Source: Streptomyces neyagawaensis (GTDB taxonomy: Bacteria > Actinomycetota > Actinomycetes > Streptomycetales > Streptomycetaceae). From it: a stretch of 64,000 nt of DNA. Position 1 is the stretch's first letter, and the number at the start of each line of letters is the position of its first letter. The DNA lies in NCBI RefSeq assembly GCF_023516595.1, contig NZ_JAMGBG010000076.1, positions 1 to 64,000 of the forward strand. Direction: 5' to 3'. This document shows positions 35,805 to 44,949 of this stretch, one piece after another. The position numbers were made by a program, and so were the translations under genes. The notes beneath the pieces were generated by a model. That model worked only from the letters and a program-made list of their open reading frames with translations, searched no databases and had not been told where the DNA came from.

Positions 35805-38594
35805 CTAGAACAGGCTCAGCAACGCCTCCGCCGGGTCCGTGAGGCCGCCCTCTTCTCCGGGGAGCGGCAGTTCGAACCACACGGTCTTGCCGCGGGGCGT
35901 GCGGCGGGAGCCCCACGCGGCGGAGAGCAGGCCGACGAGTTGGAGCCCCCGGCCGCCCTCGTCCGTGTCGCGGGCGCGTCGGCGGCGCGGCTGGACGAGC
36001 CCGGCGTCCCAGACCTCGCAGACGAGGGTCCTGTCGAGGAGCAGGCGGAGCCGTATCTCGCCCTCGCCGTAGCGCAGCGCGTTGGTGACCAGCTCGCTGA
36101 CGAGCAACTCGGCCGTGTCGACCAGGGGTTCGAGGTCCCAGCTGAGCAACTGGCCCCGGGCGTACTCCCGGGCGCGTCCCACGCTGCGCGGCTCACGGGG
36201 CAGGGTCCAGTCGCCGACGGAGTCGGACGGCAGTCCCTGGACACGTGCCATCAGAAGGGCGATGTCGTCCTCGCCGTGATGGGTGTCGAGGGTGTTGAGC
36301 ACGTGGTCGCAGACGTCCTCCAGCGACCGAGGGCCGTCGGAGCGCCCCGTCGGTGGCTGGGCGGGGTCGGTGAGGGCGCCGACGAATGCCTGGAGGCCCT
36401 CGTCGAGGGGATGGTCGCGTGATTCGACCAGTCCATCCGTGTAGAGCGCCAACAGTGCGCCTTCGGGCAGTTCGACCTCGACCTCCTCGAACGGCTCACC
36501 ACCGACGCCGAGCGGCATGCCGGGCGGCACGTCGAGCATCAGCGCGCTCTCGCCGGGTTCGACCAGCACGGGCGGCAGATGCCCGGCATTGGCGAAGGTG
36601 CAGCGCCGGGTGACCGAGTCGTAGACGGCGTACACGCAGGTCGCGAGGTACACCTCGGAGAGGTCCTTGTCGCGGGGCCGGCTGGCGGCGGTGCGGGAGG
36701 CGGACTGGACGCCGCCGGGGTTGCCGAGGCCGCGGGCGATCTCGTCGAGCGCGGAGAGGACCTCGGCGGGTTCGAGGTCGAGCAGGGCCAGGGTGCGTAC
36801 GGCCGTGCGGAGTTCGCCCATGGCGACCGCGGCGCGCAGGCCCCGGCCCATGACGTCGCCGACGACAAGTGCCGTGCGGTGGCCGGGGAGTTCGATGACG
36901 TCGAACCAGTCGCCGCCGACCTCGGTGGCCGCGTTGCCCGGCAGATAACGGCAGGCGATGTCGAGGCCGGACGCCTCGGGGTCGCCCGGCGGCAGCAGGG
37001 AGCGCTGGAGGATGAGGGCGCGTTCGTGTTCGCGCCGGTAGAGGCGGGCGTTGTCGATGCAGACGGCGGCGCGCGCGGCCAGTTCCACGGCGAGGGCCCG
37101 GTCGCGTTCCCCGAAGGGTTCGCTGCCCTTGGTGCGGGAGAACTGCACGAGCCCGACGACGGTGTCGTGGGCGACCATCGGCACGGCGAGCGTCGTCTGG
37201 ATGAGGTTGCCCTCTTCGGGGACCTGCTGGGGGCGGGCGGTGCGCAGGGCGTCCGCGCAGGGCGAGTTGAACGGGTAGTGGTGGACCGCGCCGACGCGCA
37301 CCGGGGCGGGCCCGCCGACGAACGGCGCGTCGGAGACGGCGCTGGCGAAGGCGACGCGGCGCAGTTCGGCGCTGCCGTCGGCGAGTCCGGGCGGGGTCTC
37401 GTCGCCGACGAGGAGTCCCTGGTAGAGGTCGACGGTGGCGAGGTCGCAGAAGTTGGGGACGACGACGTCGAGGAGTTCGCGGGCGGTGGTCTCCAGGTCG
37501 AGGGAGTTGCCGATGCGGGAACCGGCCTCGTTCAGGAGGGCGAGATTGCGCCGTGCGGCGGCGGCCTCGCGGGCGGCGGAGCGGCGGGCCGTCACATCGA
37601 TGCCGAGCCAGGCGATGCCGATGGGGCGGCCGGTGCCGCTGTGCACCCGGTAGAGGTTGACGGACCAGTGGCGGCGTTCCTCGGAGCCGGGCACGAACCC
37701 GGAGATGTGCATGTCGGTGATGGAGTCGCCGGTCTCCAGGACCCGGCGCAGGGTCGCCTCGACCCGCTCGGCCTCCGGGGACTGGAGGTAGTCGTGGACG
37801 CCCTGGCCGCGATGGTCGTCGACGTGGCCGCCGTAGATGGAGGCGAACCGCTGGTTGGCGCGCCGCACCCGGAGGTCGGTGTCTATCAGCAGGAAACCAA
37901 AAGGAGATTGGCCGAATATCGCCTGCGAGGCGGCGAGGTCGGTCTCGATGCGCCGCAGTGTGCGCACGTCCACCACGATGCACACGGCGGCCCGTTCGCC
38001 GCCCTCGACGGTGGTGGGCATCACATAGACCTCAGCGAGCCCCTCGACCCCTTCGGGGCCAGGCATCCGGAAGGGCACGACTCCGGTCCACTCCCGGCCG
38101 TCGAGGACCTCGGCCATCTTCCGCTGGCCCTCTTCGCGCCGGTCGGGGTCGACGAACGCCTCAATGGGGTCCATGCCCACGGCCCGCGCGGCCGAGATCC
38201 CGAACAACTGCTCGGCGCGCAGGCTCCACTGGTCGACGAGGCCGTCCGGGCCGATGGAGAACGAGGCCACCTTGATGTAGTCGTATATCGAGCCGGGCGG
38301 GCTGGTCTGCCACATCGGATCACCGGGCCCCTGACCGGCCAGGACACCGGCGGCCGCGACGGCGTCGGCCGCCCGATCCCCGGCCGCCGCCGGACGGCCG
38401 ACCGACGGTCGACTTCCGGACGCGGGCCCCTGGGCGTCGCCGCCCGCCTCGACGGAAGCGCTTCCGCCCTCGCGCGTGACGTCGTCGCGTGTGGCGCGGC
38501 CCAGGCCGGAATCGTCTGCGGCCTCGGGCCTCGCGCGGTCCGTCGGGCCCTTCGGCTCCGTGGACTCCGTGGCCTTCGCTGGTATCTCGCTCAC
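35805..38594 (-). CDS. PAS-PAS-GAF-PP2C (SpoIIE)-HATPase multidomain phosphatase
   Basis: A 929-residue regulator of the RsbU/SpoIIE group. After a disordered leader it has PAS domains at about 100-215 and 220-350, a GAF domain at about 370-540, and a PP2C SpoIIE domain at about 560-775 with metal motifs GGDWFDV and GDVMGRGL and a late HGEDDIALL. A C-terminal HATPase at about 790-910 has the N box ELLVSELVTNALRYG and the G motif DEGGRGLQLV. Such proteins dephosphorylate anti-anti-sigma factors and may also phosphorylate them through the HATPase. GTG at 38594 (MSEIPAKATE) is chosen for GGAGGGG 9 nt upstream; the longer frame to 38735 looks non-coding. There is no signal peptide. Confidence 0.9.
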   Translation of the reverse strand: MSEIPAKATESTEPKGPTDRARPEAADDSGLGRATRDDVTREGGSASVEAGGDAQGPASGSRPSVGRPAAAGDRAADAVAAAGVLAGQGPGDPMWQTSPPGSIYDYIKVASFSIGPDGLVDQWSLRAEQLFGISAARAVGMDPIEAFVDPDRREEGQRKMAEVLDGREWTGVVPFRMPGPEGVEGLAEVYVMPTTVEGGERAAVCIVVDVRTLRRIETDLAASQAIFGQSPFGFLLIDTDLRVRRANQRFASIYGGHVDDHRGQGVHDYLQSPEAERVEATLRRVLETGDSITDMHISGFVPGSEERRHWSVNLYRVHSGTGRPIGIAWLGIDVTARRSAAREAAAARRNLALLNEAGSRIGNSLDLETTARELLDVVVPNFCDLATVDLYQGLLVGDETPPGLADGSAELRRVAFASAVSDAPFVGGPAPVRVGAVHHYPFNSPCADALRTARPQQVPEEGNLIQTTLAVPMVAHDTVVGLVQFSRTKGSEPFGERDRALAVELAARAAVCIDNARLYRREHERALILQRSLLPPGDPEASGLDIACRYLPGNAATEVGGDWFDVIELPGHRTALVVGDVMGRGLRAAVAMGELRTAVRTLALLDLEPAEVLSALDEIARGLGNPGGVQSASRTAASRPRDKDLSEVYLATCVYAVYDSVTRRCTFANAGHLPPVLVEPGESALMLDVPPGMPLGVGGEPFEEVEVELPEGALLALYTDGLVESRDHPLDEGLQAFVGALTDPAQPPTGRSDGPRSLEDVCDHVLNTLDTHHGEDDIALLMARVQGLPSDSVGDWTLPREPRSVGRAREYARGQLLSWDLEPLVDTAELLVSELVTNALRYGEGEIRLRLLLDRTLVCEVWDAGLVQPRRRRARDTDEGGRGLQLVGLLSAAWGSRRTPRGKTVWFELPLPGEEGGLTDPAEALLSLF

Positions 38595-38910
38595 GCGAAC
38601 CGTCCCCTCCAGCTCACCGCGTCCGGCTTCGGTCACCAGGGGCGGCTGCCCGCAGTATCCAGCACTACGGCGCCGCACAACACGGTGTTCACGATCACAG
38701 CACGGTCCCGATCGTTTTTGGACCGGCTGGGACATACTCCCAAGTCTTCTAACCAGGCGTTGCCCGCTCGAACCAAAGACTCCAGCCAGCGCTACTGGCT
38801 TGAACCCATCGGTCGCACGCGCGCCCCGGGGAGCCGCCCCTTGCCCGGTCCGTACGCCGTGGACGCCGGTCGTGCACCAGGTCTTTCACCTCGTACGCCC
38901 ATGGGTCCGG
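38595..38910. other. Intergenic region upstream of the PP2C phosphatase gene
   Basis: These 316 bp are somewhat AT-richer than the surroundings and hold the phosphatase promoter. I found no convincing -35/-10 pair, hairpin or small gene. Confidence 0.4.
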
Positions 38911-39309
38911 TCAGTCGGGAACCGTCAACTCGAACCAGACCGTCTTGCCCGATTCACCGGGCCGGGTACCCCAGTCCCGCGCGGAGCAGGCCACGAGCCG
39001 CAGTCCTCGGCCACCTTCGTCGTCCAGGTCGGCGGTCCGCTCGCGCGGCGGGTCGGGCAGCGGGTCGGAGACCTCGACGAGCAGGGTGCCCGGCGAGCCG
39101 TCGGAGCGTACGAGACGTACGCCTATGGGGCCGGTGGCGTGCCGCAGGGCGTTGGTCACCAACTCGCTCACCAGCAGGGCGGCGATGTCCCCGACGGAGT
39201 CGAGCCCCCATGCGCGCAGCCGGTCGCGAACCACGGCACGAGCGGTCCGCACGGCGCCGGGCTCCGCGGGAAAGGTCCACTCGGCGCAGTCGTCACCGTT
39301 GTCGATCAC
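38911..39309 (-). CDS. Free-standing HATPase (RsbW-like anti-sigma/serine kinase family)
   Basis: A 132-residue GHKL ATPase domain. The N box is LLVSELVTNALRHATG, the G1 motif region is VEVSDPLPDPP and the glycine lid is DDEGGRGLRLV. The protein ends with the typical GKTVWFELTVPD. Its sequence closely parallels the C-terminal HATPase domain of the adjacent phosphatase. Streptomyces has many such proteins; some act as anti-sigma kinases. GTG at 39309 is preferred because GGGAA sits 9 nt upstream; the GTG at 39318 would abut that site. No sigma or anti-anti-sigma gene is adjacent. Confidence 0.85.
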   Translation of the reverse strand: MIDNGDDCAEWTFPAEPGAVRTARAVVRDRLRAWGLDSVGDIAALLVSELVTNALRHATGPIGVRLVRSDGSPGTLLVEVSDPLPDPPRERTADLDDEGGRGLRLVACSARDWGTRPGESGKTVWFELTVPD

Positions 39310-39707
39310 GCCGATCACTTCCCAGTCAGAAGCGGACCCTGTCCGGTTTCATGGGGTTAATGGGCACATACCCGATATCCAACCTCGAGTACCGCGCATG
39401 AGGGCGCACTGTGGCACAAAGAGCGCAGTGAGCGCATCCCCCCGCACGCGACGCGTCAGAAAAGGGCGCACGGAACCGCTCTACGAGCGCGGACCCGAGG
39501 GCGCGACGAGCGCGGACCTGAGGGCATGCCGAGGAGGCACGGCAGGACGCGGCAAGACGGTACGGCGGGACACGTAGGGAAGGCGGCAGGGGCGCGGCGA
39601 GGAGACACAGCAGGACACGTCGGCAAGGGCAGCAGGCGCGCGGCGCGCAGGCGAGCACGACGGGCGCGGCCGGGATACTCGCGGACGGCTCCGTCGATAC
39701 GGGGCGC
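39310..39707. other. Intergenic region, no convincing gene
   Basis: These 398 bp are between two minus-strand genes. A 59-codon plus-strand frame (39398-39577) is Arg/Gly-rich and lacks a ribosome site, so it is not called. The region has many GGCACGGCAGG-like short imperfect repeats. No clear terminator is seen. Confidence 0.4.
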
Positions 39708-40115
39708 TCAGACGCCCCCGGGCCCCCAGGCCAGCCGCACGGTCTCCATCACGGCCGGAACGTCCTGGTCGAGCCAGTCGACGTCCCACACCTCGTCGGC
39801 ACTGAGCCAGCGCAGCTCGTCGTGGTCCTCCAGTGGCCGGGGCTCCCCGGAGAGGAGATGCGCGATCCAGACGCGCAGGACATAGCCGGAACCCACCGGC
39901 CACTCCCCCGGCACCCGCTCGGCGGACTTCGCCTCGACGCCGAGCTCCTCGCGCAGCTCCCGCACGAGGGCCTGTTCGGGGGACTCGCCGGGCTCCACCT
40001 TGCCGCCGGGCAACTCCCAGCGTCCGGCCAGCTCGGGCGGCGCGCTGCGACGCGCGGCGAGCAGCCGGCCGTCCTTCAGCAGGGCGGCACCCACCACCAC
40101 GATCGGTTCGGTCAT
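39708..40115 (-). CDS. Nudix hydrolase, (8-oxo)-dGTP/CTP pyrophosphatase MutT type
   Basis: A 135-residue Nudix protein. The full Nudix box (G-x5-E-x7-REL-x-EE-x-G) is at residues 38-60, beginning GKVEPGE and ending RELREELGV. The preceding RWELPGGK and the N-terminal VVVGAALLKDGRLLAARRS fit the MutT/CTP-pyrophosphohydrolase group. It would clear damaged or non-canonical nucleoside triphosphates in the cytosol. ATG at 40115 begins MTEPIVVVGA. It lies 45 bp after the small SPOR-like gene on the same strand. Confidence 0.9.
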   Translation of the reverse strand: MTEPIVVVGAALLKDGRLLAARRSAPPELAGRWELPGGKVEPGESPEQALVRELREELGVEAKSAERVPGEWPVGSGYVLRVWIAHLLSGEPRPLEDHDELRWLSADEVWDVDWLDQDVPAVMETVRLAWGPGGV

Positions 40116-40160
40116 GCGCGGGAGCCTACGGGAGCGGGCGGAGGCGTCGGGCGGGGTGAA

Positions 40161-40361
40161 TCACTTGCTCCCACTCTGGCCGTTCTGGCCGTTCTGCCCG
40201 ATGCGCTCGACCCAGTAGAGCTGCTTGTGTCCGCGATTGTCGAGGCTGTCCGCGATCTTCTGCGCCTCGGCGCGGGTCGCGTACCGGCCGACGCGATAGC
40301 GGTTGCCGTTGTCGTCCTGCCTTATGACGAGCCAGGGAAGAGTGATCGTGCCGTCGTTCAT
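40161..40361 (-). CDS. Small SPOR-like protein
   Basis: A 66-residue protein. The segment PWLVIRQDDNGNRYRVGRYATRAEAQKIAD (quoted here in two parts: WLVIRQDDNGNRYRVGRY and ATRAEAQKIADSLD) has the beta-alpha pattern of a short SPOR-type repeat. It ends in an Asn/Gln/Gly tail (IGQNGQNGQSGSK). Small proteins of this kind are common and conserved in Streptomyces with no known role. No signal peptide is present, so a periplasmic peptidoglycan role, as for large SPOR proteins, is doubtful. Confidence 0.75.
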   Translation of the reverse strand: MNDGTITLPWLVIRQDDNGNRYRVGRYATRAEAQKIADSLDNRGHKQLYWVERIGQNGQNGQSGSK

Positions 40362-40824
40362 CGACCCCCACCGCTCCTTCCCGCCTCGGCCGATCCGAGT
40401 CCCGTCCCCGGATTCCGCCGCACCCCGCCACCTAAGGAAACCGCAATCCGCATATGCCCGAGCGTACGCCTAACCTTTACGCAGCGAATCCGTCTTTTCA
40501 CAAAGAGGTACGCAACAAGCCAAGATGAGAGGGGCGCACCCCGTCGAACGCGCCGCCGCTCACCACCTGCGCGCCTTTCCGCGCCCCAACGAGCAGCCGT
40601 CCAGCGCCTCCAGGGCATTCCGGGAGGCCATTCGGGCACACCGTCGCCCCGACGGCAAGAACGACCGGATTCGAACGGTGTTCGGACACCCCCGAAAGCC
40701 CCGACGTCTCCAACTTCCCTCAGGCAGAGGCCACTTGACCCATGCCCGCGTCACCGTCCGATACACACGGAACGCAGGGAATCCCGGGACGGGCGGGCAG
40801 GCCCCGACAGGCCGACGGCGTCGC
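40362..40824. other. Intergenic region upstream of the SPOR-like gene, no gene seen
   Basis: These 463 bp carry an AT-richer stretch (about 40440-40520) that probably holds the minus-strand promoter. A plus-strand frame that opens here at 40525 is Arg-rich and runs antisense through the GntR gene, so it is not called. A T-arm-like string near 40667-40680 was checked and is not part of a tRNA. Confidence 0.4.
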
Positions 40825-41577
40825 TCACTTGACCGGCAGGTGGTAGGAGACCCGGTACCTGTCGGCCGGCACCACCACGTCCGCCGTCTCCACCGGGCGC
40901 CCCGAGGCGAAGTACGTCCGCTGCACGACCAGGACGACATGCCCGGGGACGCCGCCCAGGGCGAGGAGTTCCTCCGCGAGGCCGGGGCGGGCGCCGACCT
41001 CCTCCGTGACGTTGTCCACGATCACGTCGATGGCGGCCATGCGCTCGACGACGCCCATACCGCCGAGCGGGCCCTCCTCGGGGAGCATCACGGGGGTCCG
41101 CCCGGTGAGGGCGAGGGGCTCCCAGGAGGTGGAGAGCATCATCACCTCGCCCGCGTCCCGGAACGTGTACTTCGTGCACATCACCCGGTCCCCGGGCTGG
41201 ATGGCCAGCCGCTCCGCGATCGCGCCGCTCGCCTCGACCTGTTCGCTGCGGGACTCCCAGGTGCCGCGTGCGGCGACGTCTGCCTGCTCCTGCCGGAACG
41301 GCGTCGCCCCGCCGACGGGACGGAACCCGGAGCGGGCCACCCGGCGCGGCACGGGCCGCTCCCGCACATAGGTGCCCGATCCGGAGCGGCCCTCGACCAG
41401 CCCCTCGGCCATGAGCACCTTGCGCGCCTCCAGCGCGACCGTGTCGGAGACGCCGTACTCCTCGCGGATCCGCGCTTGGGAGGGGAGACGGGTGTGCGGT
41501 GGCAGCGATCCGTTCACGATCTTCTTGCGGAGATCACCCGCGACACGCAGGTACGCCGGCTGCTCACCGAAAGTCAC
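40825..41577 (-). CDS. GntR/HutC-family transcriptional regulator
   Basis: A 250-residue regulator. The winged helix-turn-helix is at about residues 5-75 (PAYLRVAGDLRKKIVNGSLP, then LPSQARIREEYGVSDTVALE and SGSGTYV). A UTRA ligand domain at about 95-245 includes GDRVMCTKYTFRDAGEVMML and ends YRVSYHLPVK. UTRA domains bind small effectors such as sugars, amino acids or nucleosides. GTG at 41577 has GGGAG 6 nt upstream. An inverted repeat lies just upstream (41591-41616) and could be its own operator. No neighbouring enzyme or transporter reveals the effector. Confidence 0.88.
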   Translation of the reverse strand: MTFGEQPAYLRVAGDLRKKIVNGSLPPHTRLPSQARIREEYGVSDTVALEARKVLMAEGLVEGRSGSGTYVRERPVPRRVARSGFRPVGGATPFRQEQADVAARGTWESRSEQVEASGAIAERLAIQPGDRVMCTKYTFRDAGEVMMLSTSWEPLALTGRTPVMLPEEGPLGGMGVVERMAAIDVIVDNVTEEVGARPGLAEELLALGGVPGHVVLVVQRTYFASGRPVETADVVVPADRYRVSYHLPVK

Positions 41578-41590
41578 TGGCCGCTCCCAT

Positions 41591-41616
41591 CAGGCTGTAC
41601 AGACAGCAACAGCCTG
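41591..41616. promoter_or_regulatory. Inverted repeat upstream of GntR gene, candidate autoregulatory operator
   Basis: CAGGCTGT at 41591-41598 and its complement ACAGCCTG at 41609-41616 are separated by 10 nt. The repeat starts 14 bp before the gntR GTG, so a bound dimer would block transcription. Confidence 0.4.
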
Positions 41617-41725
41617 GCAACCGTCGGTTGTGCCATGCAAGCAAAGGCCAAGGAATCACTCGATGTGATGACATGTGCCCGGGGAGGCCTTTACGCAGGC
41701 ACTTTCTCCCCGCTATGGACGAACG

Positions 41726-42940
41726 TCACACCTGCGCGCGGGGCTCACCCTCACCGCCGCCCTCGCCCGCGCCTTCCTCGTCGCCGATCTCCGGGGTGGT
41801 GGCCAGACCCAGAGCCTCGCGCGCCGTGACCGCCTTGGGGCCGTCGGTCAGCCGGTGCGCCCGGTCCCAGTGGTCACTGAACTCGTCGGCGTCACTCGCG
41901 TCGGCGGCCCCCTGCCACTCCTCGCGGGCCCGGTCCAGAGCCTTGGCGTAGGCGGTCACCGCCTTCTCGGCGCCGGGCTCCCAGTCGTGCGCCCGCAGGG
42001 CCGCCGCCTGCTGCTCCAGGGCGTCGGCCACCTCGGGCGCCCACGCCTTGTGGGCGGGCAGGTCGTCGCTGACGTAGTCCGTGTCGGGCAGGCCCTCGAA
42101 GGCCTCGTTGAGGAGGGCGTCGGCCTGGAGGAACGCGAACTGGTCGGCGTCGAGGGTGGTCCCGTCCTGACGCAGCGAGCCGGTCAGGCCGGCCTCCGCG
42201 TCCTCGTTGCCGAACACGCAGGCCACCTGGCGGTCGCCGTACCGCCAGCTCTGCCGGGTGGGCGTGTAGTAGTACACGTCGACGTCGGCCGGCATCGCCC
42301 AGGTGTCCATGACGTACGAGGCGGAGAGGTCGTAGCACCGGTCGCCGGCGGCGTCCTCGACCTCGTCGTCGCCAGGGAACGCCCCGTCCGGCAGCGAGAA
42401 CTCGGCGAACACCTCGGCGTCGTGCCTCCCCTCGCACGGCACCACGTCCACGTCGTACGCGTAGCCCTCCAGGGAGCCGTTGGGCGCGTCGAAGCACTCG
42501 CCCTTCTTCACCGAGAAGGTGGTGCCCGCGCCGCTCGCCGCGTCCCGGAAGCCGTCCCACGCGTCGCGCGCGCCGCCCGTGGTGAGCGCGAGCGTCATCA
42601 GCAGCGCGCCGGTCGCCGACAGGGCGATTCCGGCCACCGCCATGCCCTTGCCGCGCTCCCCCTTCCGCTTGATCTGCACCAGGGCGAGGACGCCGAGGAG
42701 CAGACCCGCGCCCGGCAGCAGACAGATGAGGCCCAGGACGAGCGCGGCGATCGCGAGCCCGTTGACCTGCGGGGGCAGCGGCGCCGGGTAGGACCGTCCC
42801 CAGGCCTGGCCCCAGGGCTGGGGCCAGGCCGGGTACGGCTGTCCCGGCGCGGACTGCGGCTGCCCGGACTGCGGCTGCCCCGGAGGCGGGAACGGGCCGC
42901 CCTGGGGCGGCTGGGCCCCGGGGGGCGGGGGTGTGGCCAC
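41726..42940 (-). CDS. DUF4190 / septum-formation-domain membrane protein
   Basis: A 404-residue protein. It has a Pro/Gly/Gln-rich cytoplasmic leader (about residues 1-58), then two helices (about 60-85, GLAIAALVLGLICLLPGAGL, and about 95-120) with a DUF4190-like arrangement. An external domain with paired cysteines follows (GECFDAPNGS, VVPCEGRHDAEVFAEF, DRCYDL, VACVFGN), typical of the septum-formation/DUF4190 fusion proteins of Streptomyces. The C-terminal third is helical and acidic. GTG at 42940 (MATPPPPGAQ) is preferred because AAGGAG is 10 nt upstream; the ATG at 42949 is only 1 nt from it. The role is unknown. Confidence 0.78.
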   Translation of the reverse strand: MATPPPPGAQPPQGGPFPPPGQPQSGQPQSAPGQPYPAWPQPWGQAWGRSYPAPLPPQVNGLAIAALVLGLICLLPGAGLLLGVLALVQIKRKGERGKGMAVAGIALSATGALLMTLALTTGGARDAWDGFRDAASGAGTTFSVKKGECFDAPNGSLEGYAYDVDVVPCEGRHDAEVFAEFSLPDGAFPGDDEVEDAAGDRCYDLSASYVMDTWAMPADVDVYYYTPTRQSWRYGDRQVACVFGNEDAEAGLTGSLRQDGTTLDADQFAFLQADALLNEAFEGLPDTDYVSDDLPAHKAWAPEVADALEQQAAALRAHDWEPGAEKAVTAYAKALDRAREEWQGAADASDADEFSDHWDRAHRLTDGPKAVTAREALGLATTPEIGDEEGAGEGGGEGEPRAQV

Positions 42941-43138
42941 GGGTCGCATGCTCCTTGCGCCGGAGTCAGGGGAACTGGCGTACGACTTTCGTACGGCTTG
43001 GCGCATGGTAAGCGCGGGCCGGGCGGGGGCGACACGCGGGGCGCGGACCCAGAGGGCCCGGCACCGGTGGTGTCGCTCCCGCCCGCCCCGCGGTGGGGCC
43101 GGACCGGGAAGCGGTACGGCCGGGATCCGGAATCTCGA

Positions 43139-43160
43139 CCCCGGGACGGGAAGCCCGGGG
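43139..43160 (-). terminator. Possible hairpin terminator after the S8 peptidase
   Basis: CCCCGGG / CCCGGGG forms a 7-bp stem with an 8-nt loop, 29 bp after the peptidase stop. No T-run follows. Confidence 0.4.
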
Positions 43161-43188
43161 CCAGGGGGTCAGAGACCGGGGTCCGGGA

Positions 43189-44757
43189 TCAGAACTGGAG
43201 GGCCCATGAGTCGATGCGGCCCGTGTCCAGCGCGGCGTTGTCGCTCACCCGGAGCTTCCACACGCCGTTGGCGACCTCCGAGGAGGCGTTCACCGTGTAC
43301 GTGGTGTTGATGTTGTCCGCACTGCCGCCGGCGCCGTACGCCTTCAGCGTGTACGCGGTGCCATCGGGAGCGACCAACTGCACCTGAAGGTCACCGATAT
43401 AGGTGTGGACGATGTTCACGGGCACGCTGAGTGAGGACGGCGCGTTGCCGGTGACACCGCTGACGGTGATCGGCGACTCCGCGGTGGAGTTGTCGTTGAC
43501 CGCGTAGTCGGCCGTGTTCTCGAAGCGCGGCCCGGTCGGCGGCGGTGTGGTCCCACCGCCACCCACGTTCAGCAGACGGTTGGGCGAGCCCGTGCCGGGG
43601 CTGGTGACGACACCGGTGGTGGCGGCGTTCACCAGGGCCGCCTGGACGGCCGCCGGGGTGGCCGTGGGGTTGTCCGCCAGGTACAGCGCGGCGGCTCCGG
43701 CGACATGCGGGCTCGCCATCGACGTACCGGAGATGGTGTTGGTCGCCGTGTCGCTGGTGCGCCAGGCCGAGGTGATGGAGGAGCCGGGGGCGAACAGGTC
43801 CAGGACGGTGCCGTAGTTGGAGTAGCTCGCCTTGGCGTCGGAGCTGGTGGTGGCGCCGACGGTGATGGCCTCCGTGACGCGGGCGGGCGAACGGGTGGAG
43901 GCGTTGGTCGTCTCGTTGCCGGCCGCGACGGCGAAGGTGACGCCGGAGGCGACGGCGTTGCGGACGGCGGTGTCGATCGCGGTGTCGCCCGGGCCGCCGA
44001 GGCTCATGTTGGCGACGGCCGGCTTGACGGCGTTGGCGGTCACCCAGTCGATGCCCGCGACGACCTGCGCGGTGGTGCCCTGGCCCGAGTTGTTCAGGAC
44101 GCGCACGCCGACGATCTTGGCCTTCTTGGCGACGCCGTACGCCGTGCCGGCGACGGTTCCCGCGACATGGGTGCCGTGGCCGTGGCCGTCCTGGGCGGTG
44201 TTGTCGTTGTCGACGGCGTCGTAGCCGTCCACGGCGCGGCCGCCGAAGTCGCTGTGCGAGATGCGCACACCGGTGTCGATGACGTACACGGTGACGCCCT
44301 CGCCCGCGGTGTCGTCGTAGCTGTAGCTCTGGTTGAGCGGCAGCGCCGGCTGGTCGATGCGGTCCAGGCCCCAGGAGGGCGGGTTGGGCTGCGTCGCCGT
44401 GATGCGGAAGGTGCGGTTCTGGACGACGGAGACGACGTTCGGGTCTGCGGCGAATCGTTTCGCCTCGGTCTCGGTGGCCTCGACCTCATAGCCGTTGAGT
44501 GCCTTGGTGTACGTGCGCTCGATCTCGGCGCCGTACCGCTCGGCCAGGGCCCTGCCCTTGCCGGAGCCGGCCTTGGCGTCCGTCTTCAGGGTGACGATGT
44601 AGCTGTCCTTCACGGCGTCGGCCGCGCCGGCGTACTGGATCCGGCCGTCCGTCGCGGCGGTGGCGGGGAGGGCGGAGACCAGCCCGGAGGCGAGCGCCGC
44701 GGTGGCCGCCGCGCCGATCAGGGCCAGTCTTCGCCGGTTCTGACGCATCACTGCCAT
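43189..44757 (-). CDS. Secreted subtilisin-like serine protease with C-terminal P domain
   Basis: A 522-residue preproprotein. It has a Sec signal peptide (about residues 1-35, RRRLALIGAAATAALAS...ALPATAA), an inhibitor I9 propeptide (about 48-118) and an S8 catalytic domain. The triad is Asp161 (VIDTGVR), His194 (GHGTHVAG) and Ser346 (GTSMASPHVAG), with the oxyanion Asn281 (AAGNE). A Thr/Pro/Gly linker and a proprotein-convertase P/Homo-B domain (about 415-522) ending DSWALQF follow. It is an extracellular protease; the P domain usually stabilises the enzyme. ATG at 44757 has GAGGAGG 8 nt upstream. No accessory genes adjoin it. Confidence 0.93.
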   Translation of the reverse strand: MAVMRQNRRRLALIGAAATAALASGLVSALPATAATDGRIQYAGAADAVKDSYIVTLKTDAKAGSGKGRALAERYGAEIERTYTKALNGYEVEATETEAKRFAADPNVVSVVQNRTFRITATQPNPPSWGLDRIDQPALPLNQSYSYDDTAGEGVTVYVIDTGVRISHSDFGGRAVDGYDAVDNDNTAQDGHGHGTHVAGTVAGTAYGVAKKAKIVGVRVLNNSGQGTTAQVVAGIDWVTANAVKPAVANMSLGGPGDTAIDTAVRNAVASGVTFAVAAGNETTNASTRSPARVTEAITVGATTSSDAKASYSNYGTVLDLFAPGSSITSAWRTSDTATNTISGTSMASPHVAGAAALYLADNPTATPAAVQAALVNAATTGVVTSPGTGSPNRLLNVGGGGTTPPPTGPRFENTADYAVNDNSTAESPITVSGVTGNAPSSLSVPVNIVHTYIGDLQVQLVAPDGTAYTLKAYGAGGSADNINTTYTVNASSEVANGVWKLRVSDNAALDTGRIDSWALQF

Positions 44758-44949
44758 CTGAGGGTCCTCCTCGATCGGTGGTGCGCTGGTGGGGGCGACG
44801 CACACACGCGGACGCGCGAGAGGGCGCCATGAAGATCATGCCCATGTCAAAACTCTGTGGGGTTCCTGTGCGTCAGCCGAAAGATTGAGGCCTTTGAAGG
44901 AATTGCACAAGCCCCCGCACACCAGGGAACGGCGACCGCAACACGATGG

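Noticed and set aside
35529..35916. Minus-strand frames over the MITE-like element (89 and 106 codons)
   Set aside because: They have no transposase motifs and cross into the phosphatase gene end; the element looks non-coding.
39398..39577. 59-codon plus-strand frame starting MRAHCGTKS
   Set aside because: No ribosome site or leaderless -10. Arg/Gly-rich composition and no recognised family, so not called as a gene.
39326..39658. 110-codon Cys/Arg/Ala-rich minus-strand frame
   Set aside because: Composition is typical of non-coding GC-rich DNA, with no ribosome site and no domain.
40667..40680. T-arm-like string (complement of ACCGTTCGAATCCGGT) suggesting a tRNA
   Set aside because: The stem only pairs with an 8-nt loop. 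No D arm, anticodon arm or acceptor stem could be built around it.
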